This document shows, piece after piece, positions 55,139-64,000 of a DNA stretch of 64,000 bases (positions are counted from its first letter, which is position 1; each line of letters starts with the position of its first letter). Both the position numbers and the translations under genes were made by a program. The stretch is from the NCBI RefSeq assembly GCF_000744605.1, contig NZ_JQMG01000001.1, positions 2,108,001-2,172,000 of the forward strand, read 5' to 3'. The stretch is from Methylotenera sp. L2L1. GTDB lineage: Bacteria > Pseudomonadota > Gammaproteobacteria > Burkholderiales > Methylophilaceae. Below the pieces are notes generated by a model, which was not told where the DNA came from, ran no database searches, and saw nothing but the letters and a program-made list of their open reading frames with translations.

Positions 55139-55720
55139 TTATATCACTGACACACCCTCATGGTTAAGCATGTTGATTAAAGCAATCAAAGGTAAACCAA
55201 TCAACGCATTGGGATCTTCACCTGTCATTTTTTCGATAATTGCAATGCCCAGCCCTTCTGATTTTGCACTGCCAGCGCAGTGATAAGGCTGTTCTTTTAA
55301 AAGATAACTTTCAATTTGCGCATCGGTTAAGTTTCTAAACTGCACGATATAAGGCACAACAGTCGCCTGCATACTCTTTGTTTTTGCGTTATATAGACAT
55401 AATGCGCTATGAAAGATAACTTCTCTACCACGCATTATACGTAGTTGTTTGGTTGCATTATCATGATTCAATGGCTTACCTAATTGAATGTTATCTAGTG
55501 TTGCCACTTGATCGCATCCAATAATAAGTGCATCTGTATGGGTAGCACCTATTTTGATTGCCTTATCTTTAGCTAATCTTAAAGCGGTCTCTTGCGGCAA
55601 TTCACCTTCTAGCTGCGTTTCATCAACATCAGGTGAAATACAACTAAAGGGAATTTGTAAGCGTGTTAGTAATTCACGTCTGTAGATGGAGGATGAGGCT
55701 AATATCAGATTGTTTTGCAT
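55139..55720 (-). CDS. yceF: Maf-family 7-methyl-GTP pyrophosphatase (YceF)
   Basis: The 193-residue Maf protein has [12 protein letters not shown] near the start and GCDQVA near residue 69 with the catalytic Asp. The C-terminal region with [29 protein letters not shown] is typical of the YceF branch, which cleaves 7-methyl-GTP. yceF is usually next to yceD-rpmF-plsX; here those lie 3.7 kb away on the other strand, separated by the pyruvate carboxylase genes. Confidence 0.9.
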   Translation of the reverse strand: MQNNLILASSSIYRRELLTRLQIPFSCISPDVDETQLEGELPQETALRLAKDKAIKIGATHTDALIIGCDQVATLDNIQLGKPLNHDNATKQLRIMRGREVIFHSALCLYNAKTKSMQATVVPYIVQFRNLTDAQIESYLLKEQPYHCAGSAKSEGLGIAIIEKMTGEDPNALIGLPLIALINMLNHEGVSVI

Positions 55721-55734
55721 AATAAATAGGACTA

Positions 55735-55770
55735 ATAAAAAAGCCGACAGTAGATATCCGTCGGCTTGGT
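55735..55770 (-). terminator. Terminator after pycB
   Basis: AAGCCGAC and GTCGGCTT form an 8-bp stem with an 11-base loop (55741-55767). On the minus strand the T-run TTTTTTATTAG follows. It ends the pycA-pycB transcript before yceF. Confidence 0.82.
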
Positions 55771-55789
55771 TTGTTAATTAATACATTTG

Positions 55790-57637
55790 TTATTCTGGTT
55801 GAATTTCAAGTAAAGATTCATCCGGTGTCACGGTATCGCCTTTAACTGCATGCACGGCAACAACGACGCCTGTAGTCGACGCTTGAATTTCGTTTTCCAT
55901 TTTCATGGCTTCAATCACCAATACACCATCGCCAGCTTTTACTTTATCGCCAACCTTTACCTTAACGGCAACAATTGTACCTGGCATCGATGTTGTAACA
56001 TGGCCTGCATGTGATGGGCGAGGACGGCCGCTACTTGTATTGTTAGCAAGTTTCTTTTTACTACCACTACTTGCTGAGCCATCGTTAGAAATCTCAATTT
56101 CACTAAGTGTTTCTACAATTACTTCTTCTGCGATACCATCAATCGACACAAAGTAAGGGCGTTGCTCTTCACCTGCATGGCCGCTACCTGTTACATTGAT
56201 ATGGAACGTTTCACCATGTAAAGTTACTTTAAACTCATTCGGTGCAAATCTTGGACCACTAGATTGAATTGCATTTTTGTCTAATAACACTTCAGGTGTT
56301 AATGACCCTGCATTACGCTCTTGTAGATAAGTTTGGCCAATGTCTGGGAACATAGCATATGTCAGCACATCTTCCTCAGATTTAGCAAAACGTTCAGCCT
56401 CCTGAGTCAATCTAGCCATTTCTGGTTTTAACAAATCAGCTGGCCTGCAGTTCACTACCTCTGCATTACCAACAGCTTGTTGCTTGATTGTTTCATTTAC
56501 GGCTGCCGGTGCTTTTCCGTATTGTCCAAGGAAGTAGTTCTTAACTTCATTTGTAATTGATTTATAACGTGCACCAGTCATCACGTTAAGTACGGCTTGC
56601 GTACCTACGATTTGAGAAGTCGGTGTCACCAATGGAGGGTAACCTAAATCCTCACGTACTCTAGGGATTTCCAATAAAACCTCATCCATCTTATTAAGAG
56701 CGCCTTGCTCTTTTAATTGGTTAGATAAGTTAGAAATCATGCCGCCAGGGATTTGGTTCACTAAAACTCTAGTATCAACGCCTGTAAATTCACTTTCAAA
56801 TTGCCAGTATTTCTTACGTACGTCTCGGAAATAAGCGGTAATTTCTTGTAAAGCACCCAAGTCTAGACCCGTGTCATACTCTGTGCCTTGCAATGCAGCT
56901 ACTAAACTTTCAGTAGAAGAGTGGCTCGCACCTTCGCCAAAAGAGGAGTTACAAGTGTCAATGATGCTTGCGCCAGCTTCAATACCTTTTAGCAGGCTCA
57001 TTGCAGACAAGCCTGAAGTAGCATGGCTATGTAGTTGAATTGGTAAGTTAACTGAGCTACGCAAGGCTTTTACTAAATCGCCAGTACTTTTAGGTGTCAG
57101 TAAACCAGCCATGTCTTTAATCGCAATCGTGTCGCAACCCATGGCTTCGAGCTCTTTTGCCAAGCCAACGAAATAAGCAACATCATGTACTGGGCTAGTT
57201 GTGTAAGCAATAGCGCCTTCTGCATGTTTACCAAGCTGCTTAACAGCCTCAACAGAGGTTTTGATGTTGCGTAAGTCATTCATCGCGTCGAAAATACGGA
57301 AAACATCAACGCCGTTATCTGCAGACTTTTGTACAAACGCACGCACAACATCATCAGAATAGTGACGATAGCCTAGTAAATTTTGACCACGCAATAACAT
57401 TTTAATGCGGCTATTTGGAAGTGCTTTACGTAATTTAGCTAGGCGCTCCCATGGGTCTTCTCTAAGAAAACGTACACATGCATCGAATGTTGCACCGCCC
57501 CAAGCTTCAAGCGACCAAAAGCCGATAGCATCAAGCTTTGCACAAATTGGTAGCATATCATCGGTGCGCATGCGGGTTGCAATAAGCGACTGATGCCCAT
57601 CGCGTAAAACTAGTTCAGTAACAGATACTTTTGCCAT
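55790..57637 (-). CDS. pycB: Pyruvate carboxylase subunit B / oxaloacetate decarboxylase alpha chain
   Basis: The 615-residue carboxyltransferase has a TIM barrel beginning with LRDGHQSL (near residue 12) and the metal-binding HSHATSG near residue 210. After a Ser/Gly/Lys-rich linker (about 510-540), a biotinyl domain has EAMKMEN with biotin on K579. With a separate biotin carboxylase upstream and no beta/gamma decarboxylase subunits nearby, it most likely makes oxaloacetate from pyruvate. The oad alpha chain is the alternative reading. Confidence 0.88.
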   Translation of the reverse strand: MAKVSVTELVLRDGHQSLIATRMRTDDMLPICAKLDAIGFWSLEAWGGATFDACVRFLREDPWERLAKLRKALPNSRIKMLLRGQNLLGYRHYSDDVVRAFVQKSADNGVDVFRIFDAMNDLRNIKTSVEAVKQLGKHAEGAIAYTTSPVHDVAYFVGLAKELEAMGCDTIAIKDMAGLLTPKSTGDLVKALRSSVNLPIQLHSHATSGLSAMSLLKGIEAGASIIDTCNSSFGEGASHSSTESLVAALQGTEYDTGLDLGALQEITAYFRDVRKKYWQFESEFTGVDTRVLVNQIPGGMISNLSNQLKEQGALNKMDEVLLEIPRVREDLGYPPLVTPTSQIVGTQAVLNVMTGARYKSITNEVKNYFLGQYGKAPAAVNETIKQQAVGNAEVVNCRPADLLKPEMARLTQEAERFAKSEEDVLTYAMFPDIGQTYLQERNAGSLTPEVLLDKNAIQSSGPRFAPNEFKVTLHGETFHINVTGSGHAGEEQRPYFVSIDGIAEEVIVETLSEIEISNDGSASSGSKKKLANNTSSGRPRPSHAGHVTTSMPGTIVAVKVKVGDKVKAGDGVLVIEAMKMENEIQASTTGVVVAVHAVKGDTVTPDESLLEIQPE

Positions 57638-57693
57638 ATTTTTAATCTATCAATTCAAAGGTTAAAATTAATTTTTAATACTTGGAAATCTTG

Positions 57694-59112
57694 TTAAATA
57701 CCTTCATGTGCCGCAATGACCGCTGAAATCGCTGCCGCAATCAATTCTGGCGGGATTTCGTTAGCATAGTTCGCTAGCTCAGGGTGCGCCTCTACAAAAC
57801 TGGTATTAAACTCCGCAGCCCTAAATTCTGGATGCTTAAGAATTTCTTGATAATAAGGAATGGTCGTTTTTACACCATAAATAATCATGTCATCGAGTGC
57901 TCGACGCCCGCGCTCAATAACGCCTTCCCATGTGAGTGCCCATACGGTCAATTTTGCACACATGGAGTCATAGTAGGGCGGAATCACATAGCCGCTAAAT
58001 ATCGCCGCATCCATACGCACACCTGGACCACCAGGCGCATAATAGCGTGTAATTTTACCAAAACTTGGCAAGAATCCATTTTTTGGATCTTCCGCGTTAA
58101 TGCGGAATTCCATCGCGTAACCTCTAAAGGACACGTCTTTTTGTTTGTACTGTAAAGGCAAGCCATAAGCGACGCGAATTTGCTCTTGAACAATATCAAT
58201 ACCTGTGATCGTTTCCGTCACGGTATGTTCCACTTGCAGGCGCGTATTCATTTCCATGAAATAGAATGTATTGTCAGAATCTAGCAGAAACTCAACAGTA
58301 CCTGCATTTTCATATCCAACCGCTTTGGCTGCTTTTACGGCCAATCCACCAATATACTCACGCTGCGCTTGAGATAGTTGAGGAGAGGGTGCAATTTCAA
58401 TTAGTTTTTGGTTACGGCGCTGTATTGAACAGTCTCGCTCAAATAAATGGATAGCGTTGCCTTGTGAGTCAGCTAACACTTGTACTTCAATATGACGCGG
58501 CGACACTACACATTTTTCAATAAACACTTCAGGTTTACCAAAAGCCTTACTTGCTTCACTGATGACGCGATCGTAGTTGCCCAATAATTCTTTTTCATTA
58601 TCACAGCGACGAATACCGCGACCGCCACCACCATTAGTTGCTTTAAGCATAATAGGGTAACCAATTTTACTCGCAAGCGTGATAGCTTCTTCAAGGTCTT
58701 TTAAGTTGCCATTACTACCAGGCGTACATGGAATGCCAGCCTTGGTCATTGCATTACGTGCTTGAATCTTGTCGCCCATTTGACGGATTACATCCGCGTT
58801 AGGACCAATAAATTTAACGCCACGACGTTCGCAAATCTCAGCTAATTCTGGATTTTCTGATAAAAAGCCATAGCCAGGATGCAATGCATCACAGCCGGCA
58901 GCAACGGCTAGATTCACAATGTTATGTGCATTGAGGTAACCTGCAACAGGGTCTGCACCGATATGATAAGCTTCATCTGCTTTTTTAACATGTAAAGCCT
59001 GACGGTCTGCATCTGTGTAAATTGCAACAGATTTGATGCCCATCTCAGAGCATGCGCGCACAATACGTACTGCAATTTCACCGCGGTTAGCAACTAGAAT
59101 TTTTTTGAACAC
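57694..59112 (-). CDS. pycA: Pyruvate carboxylase subunit A (biotin carboxylase)
   Basis: The 472-residue ATP-grasp biotin carboxylase starts MFKKILVANRGEIAVRIVRAC. It has ATNGGGGRGIRR near 161-172, FMEMNTRLQVEHTVTE near 285-300 and FRINAEDP. The start is GTG with AAGG 9 bases upstream. It precedes pycB by 56 bases, so both form one operon. An accC role in fatty-acid synthesis is possible but less likely because accB is not adjacent. Confidence 0.86.
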   Translation of the reverse strand: MFKKILVANRGEIAVRIVRACSEMGIKSVAIYTDADRQALHVKKADEAYHIGADPVAGYLNAHNIVNLAVAAGCDALHPGYGFLSENPELAEICERRGVKFIGPNADVIRQMGDKIQARNAMTKAGIPCTPGSNGNLKDLEEAITLASKIGYPIMLKATNGGGGRGIRRCDNEKELLGNYDRVISEASKAFGKPEVFIEKCVVSPRHIEVQVLADSQGNAIHLFERDCSIQRRNQKLIEIAPSPQLSQAQREYIGGLAVKAAKAVGYENAGTVEFLLDSDNTFYFMEMNTRLQVEHTVTETITGIDIVQEQIRVAYGLPLQYKQKDVSFRGYAMEFRINAEDPKNGFLPSFGKITRYYAPGGPGVRMDAAIFSGYVIPPYYDSMCAKLTVWALTWEGVIERGRRALDDMIIYGVKTTIPYYQEILKHPEFRAAEFNTSFVEAHPELANYANEIPPELIAAAISAVIAAHEGI

Positions 59113-59446
59113 GTAGGTAAGCCTTAAAATTTATTAAATAACGTTACAAAAACGGTGCAATTGTAACATGGGAGCCTTGATTGCTAAATCCCTAGCGCGA
59201 ATTTTAGCGCTGAATTGAATGCTAAAAGTGATTTTCATCACCTTTAGATACCCCTGTTAGTCAAAGCGCTGCCAAATTTTATATTGGTTTTATCTTGATG
59301 TTGGTTTTACTTGCGATTTATAAATGCTGATGTTCTGAATACTTTGTGCTGAGTGCTTAATGATGGATGGCATTAGAATAGTTAACATCTATTGCCCATA
59401 ATCTAGGATAATTTTGCAAACTTTAATTTAATTCAAGAGCTGAAAC
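59113..59446. other. Divergent intergenic region between pycA and yceD
   Basis: The 334-base gap separates two divergent operons. On the pycA side is an extended -10 at 59160-59168. An AGCGC/GCGCT inverted repeat with an 8-base loop lies at 59194-59211. On the yceD side, TTAACA near 59381 and GATAAT near 59409 are a possible pair but 19 bases apart. No gene, RNA or repeat was recognised. Confidence 0.5.
59160..59168 (-). promoter_or_regulatory. Extended -10 promoter of pycA
   Basis: On the minus strand TGTTACAAT is TGn plus TACAAT, 47 bases before the pycA GTG. The -35 region is weak (TTTAGC, 17 bases upstream). Expected start is near 59153. Confidence 0.45.
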
Positions 59447-60004
59447 ATGACCAATCAAACTTTTTTAATTGATAACCTTGCTTTTGCAGCCCGCGGTGAG
59501 CGCTTGGAGGTAAGTCTTCCGCTGTCCGACTTCCCTAGGTTGTGTGAGCTGATTGAATCGCAACATATAGAAGCTGGTGCTGTTAAAAAGCATGGCGATG
59601 CTACTGGTGATAGCATTCAGCCTGAAGGTTTGGTTAACTTCACTTTAAATGGTGAAAAAAACGTACTGGGCCAATGTTATTTGCATTTAACGTTAGATGT
59701 TAGCCTTACCACTTCTTGTCAACGCTGCTTGACGACAATGCCTTTAAGTTTAGCGCTCAACTTTCATTATTTAATTAGCGATGTGGATGCTAGCCCATTG
59801 GACGATGTAGAGGCGTCAATAGGTGATGATTTTGATTTGCAAGAGGCAAGTCAGGAGATGGATGTAAAGCTGCTTGTTGAAGATGAGATTATATTGGCGC
59901 TGCCAATAGCACCTGTCCATAGTAATGACTGCGCTCCGGTAACGATGCAAAGCGGCGAGAAGCCCAACCCGTTTGCTGCACTAAAAGGATTAATTAAATC
60001 TTAA
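59447..60004 (+). CDS. yceD: YceD-family (DUF177) protein
   Basis: The 185-residue protein has the DUF177 features: CQRCL near residue 91-95 and LVEDEIILALPIAPVH near 144-159, with a final Cys (NDCA). YceD is found before rpmF in most bacteria and is linked to 23S rRNA or ribosome maturation; the exact role is unsettled. The rpmF gene starts 155 bases downstream. Confidence 0.88.
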   Translation: MTNQTFLIDNLAFAARGERLEVSLPLSDFPRLCELIESQHIEAGAVKKHGDATGDSIQPEGLVNFTLNGEKNVLGQCYLHLTLDVSLTTSCQRCLTTMPLSLALNFHYLISDVDASPLDDVEASIGDDFDLQEASQEMDVKLLVEDEIILALPIAPVHSNDCAPVTMQSGEKPNPFAALKGLIKS

Positions 60005-60158
60005 AATATATAGTATTGGCTGACAAAACTAATGTTTTGTATTATTATTACGGGTTAGTTATTTAGTGTAATCTTAAATTAGTGATGCGTTATTCATTTT
60101 ATTGCATCGATTTACAAGTAATTGAGATGATGTTTTAATCATTTTATTGGAGTTTATT

Positions 60159-60338
60159 ATGGCAGTTCAGCAAAACAAAAAGACACCTTCAAAGCGCGGT
60201 ATGCACCGTTCGCACGACTTTTTGACAAATCCACCATTAGCAGTTGAGCCAACTACTGGCGAAACTCACTTGCGTCACCATATTAGTCCTAATGGCTACT
60301 ACCGTGGCCGTAAAGTATTGCCATCAAAAGGCGAGTAA
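60159..60338 (+). CDS. rpmF: 50S ribosomal protein bL32
   Basis: The 59-residue basic protein is [20 protein letters not shown] and on; the ATG at 60159 has GGAG upstream. An in-frame ATG 12 bases upstream overlaps the ribosome site and is rejected. The C-terminal end lacks the four-Cys zinc site found in some L32 proteins, as is normal in proteobacteria. Confidence 0.96.
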   Translation: MAVQQNKKTPSKRGMHRSHDFLTNPPLAVEPTTGETHLRHHISPNGYYRGRKVLPSKGE

Positions 60339-60404
60339 ACCTACTCGGCGAACAATCTCAATAACACCGTTGGTTTAGATTGAATTGTTTGGCAGTACAG
60401 GAAA

Positions 60405-60445
60405 CATAACGCCGCTCCATTTGTTTGGAGCGGCGTTATGTTTTA
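60405..60445 (+). terminator. Strong hairpin after rpmF
   Basis: CATAACGCCGCTCCA and TGGAGCGGCGTTATG form a perfect 15-bp stem with a 6-base loop, followed by TTTTAA. It separates rpmF from plsX. The T-run is short, so partial termination or a processing site is possible. Confidence 0.78.
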
Positions 60446-60528
60446 ATGGTGTACCATATTAATCTTGCTGTCAGTTTTTGGTAGCATGTCCAGGTTAGAA
60501 CCTTACTATTGAAATCGAGTATAAAGTA

Positions 60529-61575
60529 ATGGATATTACAATTGCAATTGACGCAATGGGCGGTGATCATGGCCCTCATGTCACGGTGCCAGCGGCATTA
60601 AAAGCATTGGATTCAGATTCTCAGTTGAATGTTGTGTTAGTCGGCTTGACTGATGCCATCGAAGCAGAGCTTAAAGCGCATAAAGCATCAGTTAACCCGC
60701 GCTTGCGCATTCATCATGCGTCCGAAGTTGTCACTATGGATGAATCTCCACAAAGTGCCTTAAAGAACAAAAAAGACTCGTCCATGCGTGTTGCTATTAA
60801 TTTAGTAAAAAGCGGCGAAGCCAATGCTTGCGTGAGCGCAGGCAATACGGGCGCACTCATGGCGACTGCGCGATTTGTATTAAAAACCCTGCCTGGTATT
60901 GATCGCCCTGCGATTGCTTCTGCCTTACCCAGCGAAAAGGGTAATACCTATATGCTTGACTTAGGTGCGAATGCCGACTGTACTGCTGAACATCTTTACC
61001 AGTTCGCTATCATGGGCGCCATGTTGGTTAGCTGTGTGGAACATAAAGAGCGCCCAACAGTAGGCTTGCTCAATATTGGCTCAGAAGACATCAAGGGTAA
61101 TGAGGTTGCAAAGCAGGCTGGCGAGCTGCTTAAAGCGAGTCATTTAAACTTTTACGGCAACGTAGAAGGTGATGATATCTTTAAAGGCACAACAGATTTA
61201 GTAGTTTGCGATGGTTTTGTTGGTAACGTGTCGTTAAAAACCACGGAAGGCTTAGCTCATATGATGGGTAAATTCTTAACCCAAGAATTCAAAAAGAGCT
61301 GGCTGACTAAATTAATGGCACTTTGTGCGATGCCGGTACTCAAAGCTTTTAAAAATCGCTTAGATCCACGCCGTTATAATGGGGCAAGTTTCTTAGGTTT
61401 GCGTGGTATTGTGGTTAAAAGTCACGGTGGCGCAGATCGGGTGGCTTATTTCTCAGCAATTCATGTGGCGATAGAAGAGGCTCGCAGTGGGGTGCTGCGC
61501 CGCATTACAGAGCAGCTGGAAATTGAACATTTACAACCAAGTTCGGCTGTAAAAAACTCTCAGGATATGCAATGA
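60529..61575 (+). CDS. plsX: Phosphate acyltransferase PlsX
   Basis: The 348-residue enzyme makes acyl-phosphate from acyl-ACP for phospholipid synthesis. [22 protein letters not shown] at the start, NTGALMA, and [11 protein letters not shown] are family signatures. It overlaps fabH by 4 bases (ATGA). It is the first gene of the fab operon. Confidence 0.96.
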   Translation: MDITIAIDAMGGDHGPHVTVPAALKALDSDSQLNVVLVGLTDAIEAELKAHKASVNPRLRIHHASEVVTMDESPQSALKNKKDSSMRVAINLVKSGEANACVSAGNTGALMATARFVLKTLPGIDRPAIASALPSEKGNTYMLDLGANADCTAEHLYQFAIMGAMLVSCVEHKERPTVGLLNIGSEDIKGNEVAKQAGELLKASHLNFYGNVEGDDIFKGTTDLVVCDGFVGNVSLKTTEGLAHMMGKFLTQEFKKSWLTKLMALCAMPVLKAFKNRLDPRRYNGASFLGLRGIVVKSHGGADRVAYFSAIHVAIEEARSGVLRRITEQLEIEHLQPSSAVKNSQDMQ

Positions 61576-62516
61576 TATTTTCTCGTATAGCAGGTACCGG
61601 TAGCTATTTACCAAGCAAAATACTGACCAATGCTGATTTAGAGCATATGGTAGATACTACCGATGAATGGATTTTTACACGCACTGGTATACGCGAGCGC
61701 CATATTGCGGCCGAAGGTGAGTTTACTAGTGATTTAGCTCTTCAGGCGGCTAAAAATGCCATTGCAAGCGCAGGCGTGAGCGCGAATGATATTGATTTGA
61801 TTATTGTTGCGACAACCACACCAGATAAAGTATTTCCTAGCGTAGCGACAATGGTACAAAAGAAGCTGGAGATATCAGGCTGCCCGGCATTTGACATACA
61901 GGCAGTTTGCAGTGGCTTTGTGTATGCACTGACTACAGCAGATAACTTCATTAAAGCTGGGGGCGTTAAATGTGCATTAGTGATCGGTGCAGAAACCTTC
62001 TCTCGTATCACCGATTACACTGATCGCGGCAACTGTATTCTTTGGGGTGATGGCGCAGGCGCAATCATCATGCAGGCATCAAGTGAGCAGGGCGTTATTT
62101 CCACCCATCTGCATGCTGATGGTCGCTATGAAAACATGCTGCACGTACCGCGCAATACTGACAAGCCTGATACCGTTGTGATGGAAGGTAACTCTGTATT
62201 CAAAATGGCCGTCAACACCTTGGATCAGATTGTGGATGAGACCCTTGCTGCCAACAATATGCAAAAGTCAGATATTGACTGGTTAGTGCCGCATCAAGCG
62301 AATATTCGTATATTGCAAGCGACTGCTAAAAAGTTAGATATGAGCATGGATCGTGTAGTCGTGACTGTAGATAAGCACGGCAACACCTCTGCAGCCTCTA
62401 TTCCTTTGGCGCTGGATACAGCAGTAAAAGACGGCCGCATCAAACGCGGTGACGTGATATTAATGGAGGCTTTTGGTGGCGGGTTCACCTGGGGTTCTGC
62501 ATTAATTAAGTATTAA
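61572..62516 (+). CDS. fabH: Beta-ketoacyl-ACP synthase III
   Basis: The 314-residue condensing enzyme starts fatty-acid chains from acetyl-CoA and malonyl-ACP. The triad is C113 (AVCSGF), H241 (PHQANIR) and N271 (KHGNTSAAS). Length and motifs are complete. It is placed between plsX and fabD as in most proteobacteria. Confidence 0.97.
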   Translation: MIFSRIAGTGSYLPSKILTNADLEHMVDTTDEWIFTRTGIRERHIAAEGEFTSDLALQAAKNAIASAGVSANDIDLIIVATTTPDKVFPSVATMVQKKLEISGCPAFDIQAVCSGFVYALTTADNFIKAGGVKCALVIGAETFSRITDYTDRGNCILWGDGAGAIIMQASSEQGVISTHLHADGRYENMLHVPRNTDKPDTVVMEGNSVFKMAVNTLDQIVDETLAANNMQKSDIDWLVPHQANIRILQATAKKLDMSMDRVVVTVDKHGNTSAASIPLALDTAVKDGRIKRGDVILMEAFGGGFTWGSALIKY

Positions 62517-62552
62517 TATTCAATTAATTATATGGATAATATAAAGTAATTT

Positions 62553-63479
62553 ATGAAAAAAACAGCATTCTTTTTTCCAGGTCAAGGCTCACAGTCAGTA
62601 GGCATGATGAGCGGCTTTGGTGATAATAAAATCATCCGTGATACATTCCAAGAAGCGTCCGATGTTTTAGGTGTAGATTTTTGGGCAATGGCAACTGAAG
62701 CAAATGAGCTGATTAACGAAACCACCAACACTCAGCCTATCATGCTGACAGCTGGCGTAGCCGCTTGGCGTGCATGGCAAGCTGTATCAGATCAATTGCC
62801 AACAGTAGTAGCAGGTCATAGTCTGGGCGAATATACTGCATTGGTAGCGGCTGGTGCATTATCATTTAAAGATGCATTGCCGCTAGTAAGGTATCGTGCA
62901 GAAGTGATGCAAAGTGCCGTGCCTGCTGGCGTGGGTGCTATGGCTGCAATCTTAGGGTTAGATGATGATGCGGTGCGCGCCGTCTGTGCTGAGGCTGCAC
63001 AAGGTGAAGTTCTAGAAGCTGTTAACTTAAACTCGCCAGGACAAGTGGTGATTGCAGGCAATAAAGCCGCTGTAGAGCGCGGCATGGAAGCTGCGAAAGC
63101 TAAAGGTGCCAAGCGCGCATTGGCTTTGCCAGTCAGCGTACCATCTCATTGTGCTTTAATGCGTCCAGCGGCGCTTAAATTGGCAGATTATTTAGCTAAT
63201 GTCACGATCAATAAGCCGTTGATTCCAGTGGTGCACAACGCAGATGTGGCCGCTTACGATGGTGGTGATAAAATAAAAGATGCACTAGTACGTCAATTAT
63301 ATAGTCCAGTGCGATGGGTTGAAACTGTGCAGCATATTGCAACGCTAGGGGTTACTCAAACGGCTGAGTGCGGTCCAGGTAAAGTATTGGCTGGATTAAC
63401 TAAGCGCATTGTTGCAGAGTTGCCATGCGTTGCATTAACAAGTAATGACGCATTACTTGAGTTTAAAAGTACACTTTAG
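62553..63479 (+). CDS. fabD: Malonyl CoA-ACP transacylase
   Basis: The 308-residue enzyme loads malonate on ACP. FPGQGSQ near residues 8-14, the nucleophile S90 in GHSLGEYTAL and the catalytic His in VPSHCALM are present. It starts 36 bases after fabH. Confidence 0.97.
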   Translation: MKKTAFFFPGQGSQSVGMMSGFGDNKIIRDTFQEASDVLGVDFWAMATEANELINETTNTQPIMLTAGVAAWRAWQAVSDQLPTVVAGHSLGEYTALVAAGALSFKDALPLVRYRAEVMQSAVPAGVGAMAAILGLDDDAVRAVCAEAAQGEVLEAVNLNSPGQVVIAGNKAAVERGMEAAKAKGAKRALALPVSVPSHCALMRPAALKLADYLANVTINKPLIPVVHNADVAAYDGGDKIKDALVRQLYSPVRWVETVQHIATLGVTQTAECGPGKVLAGLTKRIVAELPCVALTSNDALLEFKSTL

Positions 63480-63512
63480 AAAATACACTTCAATTTTATA
63501 CAGAGGTCGCTT

Positions 63513-64000
63513 ATGTTAGCTGGTCAAATTGCATTAATCACAGGCGCAAGCCGCGGCATTGGCGCTGCTATTGCTTTAGAGTTGGGTAAACAAGGCGCAA
63601 TCGTCATTGGTACCGCAACTTCTGACAAAGGTGCATCAGCCATTAGTGAGACGTTGGTAGCTGCTGGTATTCAAGGCGAGGGTATGTCTTTAGATGTGAA
63701 TGATGCGGCACAAGTGGAAGCCACGCTAAAGGCGATTGGCGAAAAATATGGCGACGTAAGTGTATTGGTTAACAATGCAGGTATTACACGTGATACCTTA
63801 CTGATGCGTATGAAAGATGATGATTGGGATGCGGTTATTAGCACCAATTTAACTTCAGTATTTCGTATGAGCCAAGCAGTGTTGCGCCCAATGATGAAGG
63901 CACGTGCAGGACGTATTATTAGCATTTCTTCCGTGGTTGGCCACATGGGCAATGCAGGGCAAACTAATTATGCTGCCGCGAAAGCAGGCATGACTGGCTT
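63513..64000 (+). CDS. fabG: 3-oxoacyl-ACP reductase FabG (cut by window edge)
   Basis: The first 162 residues are seen. The short-chain dehydrogenase features are TGASRGIG near residue 10-17, NNAGITRD near 86-93, a catalytic Ser in ISISSVVG, and YAAAKAG with catalytic Tyr and Lys. It starts 33 bases after fabD. The remainder, and acpP expected next, lie beyond the edge. Confidence 0.95.
   Translation, partial: MLAGQIALITGASRGIGAAIALELGKQGAIVIGTATSDKGASAISETLVAAGIQGEGMSLDVNDAAQVEATLKAIGEKYGDVSVLVNNAGITRDTLLMRMKDDDWDAVISTNLTSVFRMSQAVLRPMMKARAGRIISISSVVGHMGNAGQTNYAAAKAGMTG

Overview
The window is an ordinary stretch of chromosome from a betaproteobacterium, most likely a member of the Methylophilaceae (Methylotenera-like). 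The evidence is the gene order glnD-map-(HDOD)-rpsB-tsf-pyrH-frr-uppS-cdsA-dxr-rseP-bamA-skp-lpxD-fabZ-lpxA-lpxB-rnhB, priB between rpsF and rpsR, an hpnCDE squalene cluster, a two-subunit pyruvate carboxylase, and a moderately low GC content. The family assignment is inference from protein character; no database was searched.

Layout. (1) 1-13107, minus strand: a nearly contiguous MSHA-type (mannose-sensitive haemagglutinin) type IV pilus locus, read mshE-mshG-mshF-like-two pilins-mshC-mshD-mshO-mshP-mshQ-mshI-pilN-like-mshJ-mshK; mshK runs off the left edge. (2) 13180-18033: cytochrome b561, two identical tRNA-Asn genes, an AsmA-family protein, an aspartate aminotransferase and a trypsin-like protease with TPRs. 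(3) 18275-26031, plus strand: uvrB, then rpsF-priB-rpsR-rplI, dnaB, alr and radA. (4) 26076-29210, minus strand: hpnC-hpnD-hpnE, which make squalene for hopanoids. (5) 29356-33416: mtnP, def, tRNA-Ser(UGA), then a 1.87-kb AT-rich insertion bounded by a 16-bp repeat of the tRNA 3' end, and two small tandem cupins. (6) 33439-36907, minus strand: glnD and map. (7) 37118-52927, plus strand: an HDOD protein, then the translation, isoprenoid, phospholipid and outer-membrane supercluster. (8) 52916-59112, minus strand: a tetrapyrrole-type methyltransferase, a DUF4139 protein, a Maf pyrophosphatase and the pyruvate carboxylase subunits. (9) 59447-64000, plus strand: yceD-rpmF-plsX-fabH-fabD-fabG, with fabG cut by the right edge.

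Functionally, the window joins cell-surface assembly (MSHA pilus, BamA, Skp, RseP, lipid A and hopanoid precursors) to core information processing and fatty-acid synthesis. Most of it is conserved housekeeping DNA. The clearest accessory piece is the small tRNA-Ser island at 30820-32706. It has both att repeats, its own tRNA terminator, a membrane fatty-acid hydroxylase and an exported protein, but no integrase. Other points worth attention are a terminator-like hairpin at the very start of the rpsF leader, an extended -10 promoter that abuts the dnaB start codon, an MshE with both halves of the cyclic-di-GMP-binding motif, and a very large MshQ with LamG and Asn-rich repeat regions.
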